A DNA stretch of 35,495 nt, taken from NCBI RefSeq assembly GCF_001189245.1, contig NZ_LFIQ01000119.1, positions 1-35,495 of the forward strand, given 5' to 3'. This document shows, one piece after another, positions 24,040-32,015 of this stretch. A model generated the notes under the pieces. The model had not been told where the DNA came from and did not search any database. It saw only the letters and a program-made list of their open reading frames with translations. A program made the position numbers and the translations under genes. Source of the DNA: Bradyrhizobium pachyrhizi (GTDB lineage: Bacteria > Pseudomonadota > Alphaproteobacteria > Rhizobiales > Xanthobacteraceae). Position 1 is the stretch's first letter. Each line of letters starts with the position of its first letter.

Positions 24040-24400
24040 AGAGGCGCGGATGACTACTACGGCAGTACAGCAGTTCGCCGACAGGCTGTTACAATGCTAC
24101 AACAGAGTAGCAGTACACTGATGTATCAGCATGATTGTGTAGCTGCATATCAGCTTAGCAGCGCGGCGCCAGGCTGACATAAGAAACAGAAGGTACACAG
24201 CAGCCCAGCTGCATAACAGCGTGCTGATATGGCAATGTGCTTGTGTACTAACTTCGCAGCGTCATTCGAAGCTGACGTGGCGAAGAGTTTTGGCGATGTA
24301 ACGCCAGCGCCGATAGCCGCAGGTCAGCATGCTAGCATAGCAGTATGCTACCATGGCAGCTTACTGCCCGCGCTACCGGCTATCCGCTGGAAATCTGATT
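24040..24400. repeat. GCAG/CAGC-rich repeat region, candidate partition site
   Basis: Variants of TAGCAGTA, TATCAGC, CAGCTGCAT and TACAGCAG recur irregularly, for example around 24074-24165, 24195-24230 and 24325-24365. The same words appear at 23018-23042 (TACTGCTACGCTGCTACAGC) on the far side of the par genes. Placement on both sides of a ParA/RHH pair suggests centromere binding sites. I see no convincing gene here; a 62-residue frame at 24229 has no support. Confidence 0.5.
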
Positions 24401-24486
24401 ATCTGGCCATTCATTGAAGATCGCGGTTGCCCATTTTATTGGCGGCCGACTCGTCGGCGAAGATCGGTGGCGGTAGCATCGGGCAC

Positions 24487-25722
24487 ATGCAGCCCATCAA
24501 GCTCGATCTGGTACCCCGCGAGGCGTTCGCGGCGTTGAGCTTGCACGAGCGTAACGACTATCTGCAAAAGCTGGCGGAGGAATTCTCGGAAAAAACGAAC
24601 CGCCCCACATTCATATTCGACAAGGAGGCACTGGCCCGGTTGCGGGTCTTCTACATGCGCCGCAGCTTTGCCGATCTGGAGCGAGGCGGGGTCAAGATCG
24701 CCGATGCTGAACTAGCCGCCGCATTACGCAGTCTAGGCGAGACCATCAAGGGCAGTGAGCACAAGGCTGATGTCATCGCCATGCTTAAGGCGGAGCTGCC
24801 GGCGCCGGTGTTGCGTGAGGCGCCCGCTGATGACAGTCAGCTGTCTCTGTTCGTCCCCGTGATCTTCGATGCGCCGCTGAAAGACGACGTGAACCTGATG
24901 GATATCGCGCCGTTCACGATGTCAAAAAACCGACGACTGACCTTGTTGCGCTACGAGTTGAAGGACTGCATCATCACGGTCGCCGGGAGCGGCGAGCATG
25001 GCCTGGCCACGGTTTTTGATTACGACATCTTTCTGCACATGCTGTCGTATTTGAACGAGGAAGTCCGCCGTTACCGCAACGAGGAAGCCAAGGGTCTGCG
25101 GCCCGGCCTGCCGTCACAGGTGTATCGGCCCAGCGCGTCGCACATTCTCAAGTTCTGCCGCCGCAGTTCGGGCGGCAAGCAGTACAAGGATCTGGAGGCC
25201 GCGCTTGATCGGTTGGCGGGTACCCGCTTGAAAGTCGTACCGCTGAATGGAGGAAAACGGCGCGAGATCATGAACGTCCCATTCATCGATAAGTACCGCA
25301 TCGTTAGCGAAACCGCCAGCGGCCACATTGACCAGGTCGAGATCCACATTCCGACGTGGGTTTACGACCTGGTGGTGCGTGGGAAGGGTGCGCCGCACAT
25401 TCTGACGCTCAATCCGGATTACTTCCTGATCAGCCAAGGTCTTGGCCGGATGGTGTACCGCCTGGCGCGGCGCGCGGCAGGCCGCAGTGAAGCACGGTAT
25501 TCGATCGCGGAGGTGCACAAGCGGAGCGGCTCGCCGCAGGCCCTGCCACAGTTCACGCAGATGTTGAAGCAGCTGGTGGCTAACGCGAAGGTGTTCCCGC
25601 TGCCTGACTATGATCTGGATTTTGTCGGCGGACGAGTTGGTCAACTGCTGCGTATGCGCTATCGCGGGGAAGGGGGCGACGTTGCCAATGCCGAACGTGC
25701 CGCCTTACCCTTGCTCGACTGA
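24487..25722 (+). CDS. repA: Plasmid replication initiator, RepA (RPA family)
   Basis: A 411-residue protein from ATG 24487; a frame opening at 24427 is longer but has no better signal. It contains features of the replication initiator protein A family: SLFVPVIFDAPLKDDVNLMD then MSKNRRLTLLRYEL in the middle, and DYDIFLHMLSYLNEE followed by a winged-helix-like region with SASHILKFCRRSSGG and FIDKYRIVSE. A second winged-helix part covers the C-terminal half. The protein is expected to bind the iterons directly downstream and to load the replication machinery. It is divergent from parA. Confidence 0.85.
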   Translation: MQPIKLDLVPREAFAALSLHERNDYLQKLAEEFSEKTNRPTFIFDKEALARLRVFYMRRSFADLERGGVKIADAELAAALRSLGETIKGSEHKADVIAMLKAELPAPVLREAPADDSQLSLFVPVIFDAPLKDDVNLMDIAPFTMSKNRRLTLLRYELKDCIITVAGSGEHGLATVFDYDIFLHMLSYLNEEVRRYRNEEAKGLRPGLPSQVYRPSASHILKFCRRSSGGKQYKDLEAALDRLAGTRLKVVPLNGGKRREIMNVPFIDKYRIVSETASGHIDQVEIHIPTWVYDLVVRGKGAPHILTLNPDYFLISQGLGRMVYRLARRAAGRSEARYSIAEVHKRSGSPQALPQFTQMLKQLVANAKVFPLPDYDLDFVGGRVGQLLRMRYRGEGGDVANAERAALPLLD

Positions 25723-25860
25723 TTTTTTACAAGCCGTTTTTACAAAACCGTACTTCGCCTATCGGCGCGGCGTTCGGCAGGTAAGCGGGACAAAATGGGT
25801 TGACGCGTTCCGGCCGCTCGTTTTTTACAAGCCATTTTTACAAAACCGTACTTCACCTAT
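25723..25860 (+). repeat. Pair of 40-bp direct repeats at the origin
   Basis: 25723-25762 and 25821-25860 match at all but two of 40 positions. Each starts TTTTTTACAAGCC and ends with the first and second iteron. The T-rich part may help strand opening. Confidence 0.8.
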
Positions 25861-26064
25861 CCGGGCGACGTTTGGGCAGCGAGCCTCTCATCAACGCCCC
25901 GAGTTTTTACAGACGTATCTTGCAAACCGTACTTCGGCTATCCGGCCCGGCGGCTTTTACAAAGCCGTACATCGGCTATTAAACACCGTACATCACCTAT
26001 GCAAAGCCGTACTTCGCCTATTCCAGACCGTACATCACCTATCGCGACGCCGTACTTCGCCTAT
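25748..26064 (+). other. Iteron array, plasmid replication origin (oriV)
   Basis: Eight direct copies of CCGTAC[T/A]TC[G/A][C/G]CTAT start at 25748, 25846, 25927, 25965, 25986, 26007, 26028 and 26050. The last five are spaced 21-22 bases apart, that is on one face of the helix. They follow repA immediately, the usual arrangement for iteron-controlled replicons where RepA binds both to start and to limit replication. Confidence 0.9.
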
Positions 26065-26108
26065 CGTTTTTGCGGCCAAGTGTATGAGTGGATTGAAACG
26101 GTTTTGAC

Positions 26109-26117
26109 ATATCCACA
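26109..26117 (+). other. DnaA box next to the iterons
   Basis: ATATCCACA differs from the consensus TTATCCACA at one position. It lies 45 bases after the last iteron and is followed by an AT-rich stretch (AAAACTATTTAAACTATGAA), a likely opening region. Confidence 0.6.
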
Positions 26118-26430
26118 GGGCGATTCTTCCTAAAACTATTTAAACTATGAATACCCCTAAAACGCCTGCGGCTGATTTTTCAATCTGGTTTTGAAGGGAA
26201 GGGGTGAAGGTGGTCAATGGCGAGCTGGTGTCATGCCTCACCGAACTGCGCTGGAGCTGTACTGTTGCGGATAGCCCCCATACAGCGCACCGCGGGGCAA
26301 TAGAGCTGTTTGCCAACCCGAACCACCCAGCTCCCCGCCTGACGGCAACAGAAACGCTTTTAAAGCCCGCCCGGTCGGTCCTCTGTGCGAGACGCGCGGC
26401 GTAACCACGCCGCGCATCTGCTATCCGTTG
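26118..26430. other. Non-coding stretch after the origin
   Basis: I see no supported gene. A 66-residue plus frame (26204-26404) has no clear ribosome binding site and an uninformative product. The end holds a perfect hairpin, GCGCGGCGT/ACGCCGCGC (26394-26415, loop AACC), that could stop the minus-strand gene but lacks a T-run, and one copy of CGCTTTTAAAGCCCGC (26355-26370), repeated at 30007. Confidence 0.5.
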
Positions 26431-26661
26431 TCAGTCCTTCGAGTAGGTCGCGACGGAATCGCCGCAGACCCGCTCGCCGAAGCTCGCGGCGTGCGTTGCC
26501 GTCGACGCACCGGACGCCTTCTGACCGAACGAGGCGCCGGAGACCTGCACGGCCGCGCCGCTGGCGACCTCGCCGAACGACGCGGAATGGGTGGGGGTAG
26601 ACCCGCCCGTCGCGAACTCGCCGAAGGAAGAGGAATGCGTAGGCTTACCGAAGATGCTCAC
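26431..26661 (-). CDS. Small internally repetitive protein, 76 residues
   Basis: GTG 26661 follows CAGGAGAAGTTCA, fixing the start. After MSIFGKP the protein is made of four units of about 15 residues: THSSSFGEFATGGST, THSASFGEVASGAAV, SGASFGQKASGAST and THAASFGERVCGDS. The consensus THxASFGExASG is small, polar and glycine-rich, suggesting a repeat fold or adhesive/structural peptide rather than an enzyme. It has no signal peptide. It lies downstream of the lipoprotein operon on the same strand. I know no characterised homologue. Confidence 0.6.
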   Translation of the reverse strand: MSIFGKPTHSSSFGEFATGGSTPTHSASFGEVASGAAVQVSGASFGQKASGASTATHAASFGERVCGDSVATYSKD

Positions 26662-26734
26662 TGAACTTCTCCTGTTTATCAGCGCCGGCACCATGCCGAG
26701 CTGATTGCGTATCCATCCGAAACGGACGGAAATC

Positions 26735-27289
26735 TCACGCCCCCCATGTCCCCCGTTCCGGCAACCTCAGCTGCCGGGTAATTGAAACTTTGACGCCGCA
26801 GAACTTCTCCTGAAACTCCGCCACCTTCGACAGGAACGCGTCGATCTTGGCGGGCTCCAGGTTGTTGAGGCGCACCTTGTTGCTTTTCTCGTTGCCGTAC
26901 CGCGAATGTCTCTCGACGGTGTTGGCTTCGCTGCCGGCCAGGTAGACGATGCGGAGAAGCCCGGAGATCGTCGGCACCACTTCGAGCCGGTTGAGCTTGC
27001 TGAGGTCGGCGGTGGTCGTGGTGTAGTCCGATGTTCCCGCGTCCACCGTGAAGATGAACTTGCAGTACTCGGGCTCTTGAAGTTCGTAGCGCTTGGGCGG
27101 ACCGCGCGTGCCGGCCACAACCAACGTGCCGTTCTCGAACTTCACGTCCAGCCAGCTGGCCCAGAGGTTGTATTCACCGGCGACGATGTTGCCCGCCGCT
27201 CGGAGGCGCTCCTCGGTGCCGTGTTCCTGGCAGGCACTCAGCGACAACGCTGGCAGTATCGCCAGTGCCAATAGCTTCCTGCGCATCAT
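26735..27289 (-). CDS. Lipoprotein of the YqaE-linked operon
   Basis: A 184-residue protein. MMRRKLLALAILPALSLSAC is a clear lipoprotein signal with the lipobox LSAC and Cys at about 20. The mature part is beta-rich (VKFENGTLVVAGTRGPPKRY), with a later helix (AKIDAFLSKVAEFQEKFC). ATG 27289 overlaps the stop of the periplasmic gene as ATGA. It is the third member of a tightly coupled envelope operon. Its role is unknown; entry exclusion or envelope adaptation of the plasmid host are only guesses. Confidence 0.7.
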   Translation of the reverse strand: MMRRKLLALAILPALSLSACQEHGTEERLRAAGNIVAGEYNLWASWLDVKFENGTLVVAGTRGPPKRYELQEPEYCKFIFTVDAGTSDYTTTTADLSKLNRLEVVPTISGLLRIVYLAGSEANTVERHSRYGNEKSNKVRLNNLEPAKIDAFLSKVAEFQEKFCGVKVSITRQLRLPERGTWGA

Positions 27290-28020
27290 CGGTTCCCAAG
27301 GCAAGAGTTGGCGATTTCGGCGATGTCGGAGCGGTAGCCCGATTTCTCGGCTGCCAGCTTGTCCGGAGGGATAAGCTGCGGACACCAGTCGAAAGCCGTG
27401 AGCCTGCGGGCTTCCTGTTGCGCCGACAGCAGGTAGTATTCGCAGAGGTTCAAGCTTCGCGCCTTGTGGCTGTCCGGCCCTCCGGTGACCATACCGAGCA
27501 TGCCGGTCACCATGCCCTGGGCCATCTCACCGACCGGGTTGCCATCACCGGGTTGCTTGTTTCCCTTGAAGCGGGCGTAGATGGCCTTGTCGGTTTCCTT
27601 CGAGGTTTTGACCACCTTGTCCCACGCCGGGCACGCAATCCCCTTGTTGCCGTCCGTCAGCTTGCGGCCGGGAAACATCGTCGGCACCTCGCCGATGGCG
27701 GAGCGCTTCATCCACAGACAGTCAGCGCCGGGCCGCTGGCGCAGGCACACGAACGCCGCCTTGCTGGTCGCGTCATAGCCGTCGTAAAACGCGTACTGGC
27801 CCGGATGCGCGAAGGCGCAGCCGTCCGCGAAGCGATAGACCATGTGCAGCTTGTCGAGCTGTTCGGTCTGGCCATTCTGGACAAGCGCCTCGTGCTGCTT
27901 GACCACGTTGATGTCGACGCAGGCAAACGCTTCCTGCTCGATGCGTACCGGCGGCAACAGCTTGTCGGCGTAGGCCGACGAGGCAAGCAGGCACGTGACG
28001 ATGGTGAGCCCGAATCTCAT
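27286..28020 (-). CDS. Exported hypothetical protein
   Basis: A 244-residue protein from ATG 28020; a longer frame to 28194 overlaps the upstream gene and is rejected. MRFGLTIVTCLLASSAYA is a signal peptide with an AYA cleavage site. The mature part has eight or more cysteines, probably disulfide-bonded in the periplasm, and a glycine/methionine-rich segment (MAQGMVTGMLGMVTGGPDSH) that could be membrane-active. Start and stop overlap neighbouring genes by ATGA on both sides. Family not recognised. Confidence 0.7.
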   Translation of the reverse strand: MRFGLTIVTCLLASSAYADKLLPPVRIEQEAFACVDINVVKQHEALVQNGQTEQLDKLHMVYRFADGCAFAHPGQYAFYDGYDATSKAAFVCLRQRPGADCLWMKRSAIGEVPTMFPGRKLTDGNKGIACPAWDKVVKTSKETDKAIYARFKGNKQPGDGNPVGEMAQGMVTGMLGMVTGGPDSHKARSLNLCEYYLLSAQQEARRLTAFDWCPQLIPPDKLAAEKSGYRSDIAEIANSCLGNR

Positions 28021-28220
28021 GAGCGGCCCTCGCGCACGGCCTGCATCATCTCCCGGTGCCGACGTTCCTGATTGTCGCCATTGACGACGATGACGGCCCA
28101 GATGGCCGCCGGTATCCAGCCCAGCACGGTGATCTGAAGGAGGAGGCAAAGGATGCCCTGGAACGGTCTTCCACGCAGGAAGAGGGCCAGCCACGGCAGC
28201 AAAATAGCGACGGCAATCAT
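28017..28220 (-). CDS. YqaE/Pmp3-family small membrane protein
   Basis: A 67-residue protein with two hydrophobic spans (MIAVAILLPWLALFLRG; ILCLLLQITVLGWIPAAIWA) and a charged tail. The LPPL-like start, GILCLLLQITVLGWIPAAIWA core and short loop fit the YqaE/Pmp3 proteolipid family, known from stress-linked membrane proteins. It is the first gene of a three-gene envelope operon joined by ATGA overlaps. Its ribosome binding site GAGGGG lies in the loop of a hairpin. Confidence 0.8.
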   Translation of the reverse strand: MIAVAILLPWLALFLRGRPFQGILCLLLQITVLGWIPAAIWAVIVVNGDNQERRHREMMQAVREGRS

Positions 28221-28221
28221 T

Positions 28222-28246
28222 GGAAACCCCTCAAAAAAAGGTTTCC
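28222..28246 (-). promoter_or_regulatory. Hairpin presenting the ribosome binding site of the YqaE gene
   Basis: GGAAACC (28222-28228) and GGTTTCC (28240-28246) pair; the 11-base loop, read on the minus strand, holds GAGGGG, the ribosome binding site. This could set the translation level of the whole coupled operon. Confidence 0.4.
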
Positions 28247-28306
28247 GTTTCTATGCAAAAATCCTGATTTACGAATGCAAGGGTCTGAGAGCAGAATCAG
28301 CCTCAG

Positions 28307-28450
28307 ATGAAAATCGAAGGCGTCTCCAAGTCACTTGCTCAAGCTATTGAGCGGACTCAAGAAACAGGCGGCGTTCTCCCGCCTCCCCTTTCCGTTGCCA
28401 ACGACCTTGCAAAACCTAGGAGTCTTGCAACAGGCGGCCAGCGGAAATGA
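28307..28450 (+). CDS. 47-residue protein coupled to the resolvase
   Basis: ATG 28307 opens a 47-residue frame (MKIEGVSKSLAQAIERTQET...) whose stop overlaps the resolvase start as ATGA. The exact coupling supports real translation; the weak upstream signal does not. The product is helical then proline-rich. It might be a leader peptide or the remainder of a plasmid gene. Confidence 0.4.
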   Translation: MKIEGVSKSLAQAIERTQETGGVLPPPLSVANDLAKPRSLATGGQRK

Positions 28451-29055
28451 CCATCTTCGGTTATGCCCGCGTAAGCACGTCAGGCCAGGAGCTGGAGATT
28501 CAGATCGCACAGCTTGAGGCCGCAGGCTGCGAACGCATCCTCTGCGAGAAGGAAAGCGGCATGAACGATCGCCGCCGCGAGTTGACGCGTTTGCTGCGGC
28601 GGCTACGAAAGGGAGATACCGTCATCGTCCCCGCGCTCGACCGGCTGACCCGCGGCGGACCATTCAAAATGCTCCGCGTCCTGGACGACATTACTTCGCG
28701 TGGCGCGGCCTATAGATCCTTGGCCGAGCCCTGGGCGGATACCACAAACGAACTCGGCGAGGTGCTGGCTGCGCTTGTCGGCTATATCGCCCGCAAGACG
28801 CGCGAGGATATCATTCATCGTACCAGTGAGGGCCGAAAGCGCGCGCGAGAGAAGGGGATCAGGTTCGGTCGCAAGCCGAAGCTATCTCCCGACAAGCAGA
28901 AGGCAGCTCGCCAACTCTGCGAGGCCGGCAAGTCGCAGAAAGACGTTGCGAGCGCGTTTGGTGTTAGCTCATCGACAATTTCGAGAATTTGTTCAGCCGA
29001 CGGCACCAACGAGGTTACAGGGCTGCCAGACGAAACGGCCGCATTGTCCGGCTGA
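28447..29055 (+). CDS. Serine resolvase (Tn3/ParA type)
   Basis: A 202-residue resolvase with GYARVSTSGQELE (catalytic Ser10), ESGMNDRRRELTRLL, VIVPALDRLTRGG and the E-helix. It has a C-terminal helix-turn-helix (AGKSQKDVASAFGVSSSTIS), plus a ~15-residue tail. Resolvases of this type resolve multimers or cointegrates at a res site, usually just upstream of the gene. ATG 28447 overlaps the preceding 47-residue frame. Beside repA and parA it probably acts as a plasmid multimer resolution enzyme. It converges with the gene at 29063 with only seven bases between stops. Confidence 0.9.
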   Translation: MTIFGYARVSTSGQELEIQIAQLEAAGCERILCEKESGMNDRRRELTRLLRRLRKGDTVIVPALDRLTRGGPFKMLRVLDDITSRGAAYRSLAEPWADTTNELGEVLAALVGYIARKTREDIIHRTSEGRKRAREKGIRFGRKPKLSPDKQKAARQLCEAGKSQKDVASAFGVSSSTISRICSADGTNEVTGLPDETAALSG

Positions 29056-29062
29056 TGCACTC

Positions 29063-29881
29063 CTACTTGTCGGCTTTGACTATTCCCTGGTTCGCCTCAT
29101 AAGCCCGTATTGCGGCAACCTGCTCTTCGACCAGCCTTTGGAATGCGTCGAAGGCGAGGTAGCACAAGTCGCGCTCCTTTTCGATCAAGTCAGCAATCTC
29201 GCCCAGATCGAGCGGCTTGTTGCATCCGAACGTGTACTTGATGCCGCCTGTCGCCTCCTCGGCTCTGCTGACCATTCCCGTCAGTCCGATCATGAACCGG
29301 GACGAGAATCCATGGTTGTAGTTGTGTCGGAAATTGTCCGACTTCTGATTGAATGCGCTGCCCGCGATTGGTTCAACCCGGAGCTTGAAGCGACGATACT
29401 TTTTCCAGCCCCTGCAATAAGGCTCGATGTCGTTGAGATAGAGATTCTTCTTCGGGAAATCGTCTTTCCAGCTTGCTGGGTCCTTGGCTTGGTTTGCTTG
29501 ATGGCAAAGATGTCCTGCTGCGTACGCAAAACGTGACTTGATAGCATAGGGCTGCCCAAGCGCGACGGTGCCGAGCATGTCGATGAACTCGTGCGTCACC
29601 TCGAGCTTCTCATCGTCTGACAAAGGGGCGATGACCGCGGCCCAGGCGCGCAATCGGCTAACGTGATGCGTCAGGTCATTGATGATGTTCGAGAGCTCCG
29701 ATGCATATTCGTGCAGCATGAGGCGGTAAGCCATCCATTCGAAGGACAGCTGACCGGGGAGGCTCCACCAGGAGTAGGGCATAAAGCGACCGCCCGCCTC
29801 ACTGGCGTCCAGCTCGGCACGTAATTGAGTGTAGCGCTCGATTAGCCGCTTTGAACGCTGTAGCGTGAACTCATCTGCCAT
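29063..29881 (-). CDS. Unknown helical protein, possible HEPN relative
   Basis: A 272-residue, strongly helical protein. FRHNYNHGFSSRFMIGLTG contains R185 and H190 in Rx4H spacing, followed by a glycine-hydrophobic segment, which would fit a divergent HEPN site. The rest (MPYSWWSLPGQLSFEWMAYR, ELSNIINDLTHHVSRLRAWA) matches no family I can name, though I recall similar proteins in rhizobial genomes. The HEPN suggestion rests on one motif only. It is a single-gene unit between the resolvase and the large recombinase. Confidence 0.5.
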   Translation of the reverse strand: MADEFTLQRSKRLIERYTQLRAELDASEAGGRFMPYSWWSLPGQLSFEWMAYRLMLHEYASELSNIINDLTHHVSRLRAWAAVIAPLSDDEKLEVTHEFIDMLGTVALGQPYAIKSRFAYAAGHLCHQANQAKDPASWKDDFPKKNLYLNDIEPYCRGWKKYRRFKLRVEPIAGSAFNQKSDNFRHNYNHGFSSRFMIGLTGMVSRAEEATGGIKYTFGCNKPLDLGEIADLIEKERDLCYLAFDAFQRLVEEQVAAIRAYEANQGIVKADK

Positions 29882-30383
29882 GGGCTTGCATCTTGAAAAT
29901 GGCCGGGGATCAGGTTACATTTGTGGTGTCCTTCAGGACAGCGCCAAACGAATTTTAACGCTCTTTTCGCTTCTAGACGAACCGAATCACATCAGAGCCC
30001 GCAGAGCGCTTTTAAAGCCCGCGCAATCGCCCAGAGCCGTATTCGCCGCCTGCGCACGCTCACGCATCCAACTCCTCGCTGAACACCCCCAATCGACGTC
30101 CTGGAGGCTTTCTCGTCTCAACCGGATGGTCGCGGCCGCGCGGCTGTCGAGCCTTGGGGTGTCCTTGTCATGTCCGGTTCACCGGCAGAGGTGACGCAGG
30201 CTAACCTTGTCGCGCGCGTTGCGCCTGATCGAGCGGATCAAGCGCCAAGCCATTGCGCGCGAATTGAGAAAGCCGAATGCGCATCCGATGATGCATTGCT
30301 GCGATTCGTTCGCGCTCTTGCTCGCGCGGCGGCGATCGCGGATTATGAGCGGCAACACCGCACAACGGACGCGAGCAGCGACA
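29882..30383. other. Stretch upstream of the large serine recombinase
   Basis: No clear gene. A frame from TTG 30207 extends in phase into the recombinase (basic, with ALRLIERIKRQAIARELRKP) and could be an N-terminal extension, but the catalytic domain begins normally at 30384. CGCTTTTAAAGCCCGC occurs at 30007-30022, identical to 26355-26370. Confidence 0.4.
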
Positions 30384-31994
30384 ATGAAAGCGGCGATCTA
30401 CGCAAGGTTTAGCTCGGACAAGCAAACCGACCGGTCCATCGAGGACCAGGTCGCGCTCTGTCGCGCCATCTGTGAACGCGAAGAGCTGATCGTCGTTGGG
30501 GTCTATGATGACCGCGCGATTTCCGGCGCGAGTACGGTGAACCGGCTCGGCTGGCAGCGCCTCATGCGCGACGCCAAGGCCGGAAAGTTCGATGTTGTCG
30601 TTGCCGAGGCACTGGACCGGATCTCCCGCGATCAGGAAGACTTGGCGGGCATTCATAAGCGGCTGCGCTTTGCGGACGTCGATATTCGCACCGCGCAGGA
30701 CGGCATTGCCGGTGACATCCACATTGGCGTGAAGGGGCTGCTCGGCTCGCTGTATCTCAAAGACCTCGCGCAAAAGACGCGGCGCGGCCAAGCGGGCGTT
30801 GTCCGGGACGGCCGCCACAACGGGGGGCGCAGCTACGGCTACCGCGCGATCCCCGGAAAGCCCGGCGAGCTTGAGATCGATGTGGCAGAGGCCGCGGTCG
30901 TTCGGCAAATCTTCGCCGACTACCTCGCTGCAAATTCACCGCGGGACATCGCTGCGGCCTTGAACCAGAAAAGCGTGGCAGGCCCACGCGGCGGCGTCTG
31001 GAATGCCTCGACAATCGCGGGCAGCCGCAAGCGCCTCAACGGCATCCTGCAGAACGAGCTGTACGCCGGCCGGATCATCTGGAACCGGCAAACCTTCGTC
31101 AAAGACCCGGAGACCGGCAAGCGCATCAGCCGCGAGAACCCGCGCGAGCAGTGGATGAGCGCCGACGCTGAGCACCTGCGCATCGTCGATGCTGACACCT
31201 GGGCGCGGGTGCGGGCTCGCCGAGAGGAAAGGGGCGGACCGAAGGGCACCTATGCCACCCGGCCGAAGAACCTGCTGTCCGGCCTGATCAAGTGCGGCTG
31301 TTGCGGCTCGGGCTACGTCGTTGGGGGCAACGACAAGCGCGGTCCACTCCTGCTGTGCACCCGCATGAAGGAGACCGGCCTTTGCGAAAACCGGCGCACC
31401 GTGGCACGTGAGGCCATCGAGGCGCTGGTCTTGAAGGGCATCGAGGAAAACCTGGCGTCGCCCGAACTGATCGCCGAGTACGTGCGCGAATATCACCGGA
31501 TGTCGCGTGAACTGCACAGCTCGACCGCCCACCGGCGCCGCGACCTCGAAAAGCGGCTGGGCAACGTCAACGGCGCGATCTCCAAAGCCGTTGACGCACT
31601 GCTGGGTGAGGCCCCCAGCCGCGCCTTGCGCGAGCGCTTGGCCACCCTGGAGGCCGAGCGTGACGAGATCGAGGCGGCCATCGCCGATGTCGTCCCGCCC
31701 GCCGTGGAATTCCACCCCAACGCGGCGAATGCCTACCGCGACAAGATCCGGAACCTGAAGCAGGCCCTGGCCGAGTCAGACGAGGACAGCCGCTTAGCGG
31801 CAAGCGAAGCTATTCGGGAAATTGTTGAGAAAGTCGTCGTCCATCCACGGGGCCGGTACAAACCCGTGAGGGTCGAGATTTACGGCCAACTCGCCGCCCT
31901 GCTCAGGATTTCCGAGAGGGCGGCTGAACCCCTAGAGTCTAGGGAAGCGTTGGTTGCGGGGATAGGATTTGAACCTATGACCTTCAGGTTATGA
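30384..31994 (+). CDS. Large serine recombinase (site-specific integrase)
   Basis: A 536-residue protein. The catalytic domain is 1-~150 (KAAIYARFSSDKQTDRSIED, Ser10; VVAEALDRISRD). The Recombinase domain is ~160-275 (YGYRAIPGKPGELEI, ILQNELYAGRIIWN). The zinc ribbon is ~310-350 (IKCGCCGSGY, CTRMKETGLCENRR). A coiled coil (~375-440) and a C-terminal helical part follow. ATG 30384 begins the typical MKAAIYARFS. The last residues GIGFEPMTFRL are encoded by the antisense 3' half of a tRNA, so the att core overlaps the gene end. Large serine recombinases integrate elements directionally without accessory proteins (family knowledge). Confidence 0.9.
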   Translation: MKAAIYARFSSDKQTDRSIEDQVALCRAICEREELIVVGVYDDRAISGASTVNRLGWQRLMRDAKAGKFDVVVAEALDRISRDQEDLAGIHKRLRFADVDIRTAQDGIAGDIHIGVKGLLGSLYLKDLAQKTRRGQAGVVRDGRHNGGRSYGYRAIPGKPGELEIDVAEAAVVRQIFADYLAANSPRDIAAALNQKSVAGPRGGVWNASTIAGSRKRLNGILQNELYAGRIIWNRQTFVKDPETGKRISRENPREQWMSADAEHLRIVDADTWARVRARREERGGPKGTYATRPKNLLSGLIKCGCCGSGYVVGGNDKRGPLLLCTRMKETGLCENRRTVAREAIEALVLKGIEENLASPELIAEYVREYHRMSRELHSSTAHRRRDLEKRLGNVNGAISKAVDALLGEAPSRALRERLATLEAERDEIEAAIADVVPPAVEFHPNAANAYRDKIRNLKQALAESDEDSRLAASEAIREIVEKVVVHPRGRYKPVRVEIYGQLAALLRISERAAEPLESREALVAGIGFEPMTFRL

Positions 31995-32002
31995 ACCTGA
32001 CG
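31951..32002 (-). tRNA. 3' half of tRNA-fMet (CAU), attachment-site remnant
   Basis: Read on the minus strand it gives the anticodon arm with CAT, AGGTCATAGG, TTCAAATCCTATCCCCGCA and terminal ACCA: the variable region, T-arm, acceptor 3' strand and CCA of initiator tRNA. The expected D-arm and 5' acceptor strand are missing to the right, where the end of tenA lies instead. It is therefore not a functional tRNA here but an att core. Confidence 0.85.
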
Positions 32003-32015
32003 ATTGCCTAAATGG

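Noticed and set aside
24040..24400. CRISPR array
   Set aside because: The GCAG-rich words are irregular in length and spacing, with no constant repeat-spacer period, and no cas gene is present.
25748..26064. CRISPR array at the iterons
   Set aside because: Repeats are 15 bases with spacers of only 6-7 bases in the regular part, directly after a replication initiator; this is an iteron origin.
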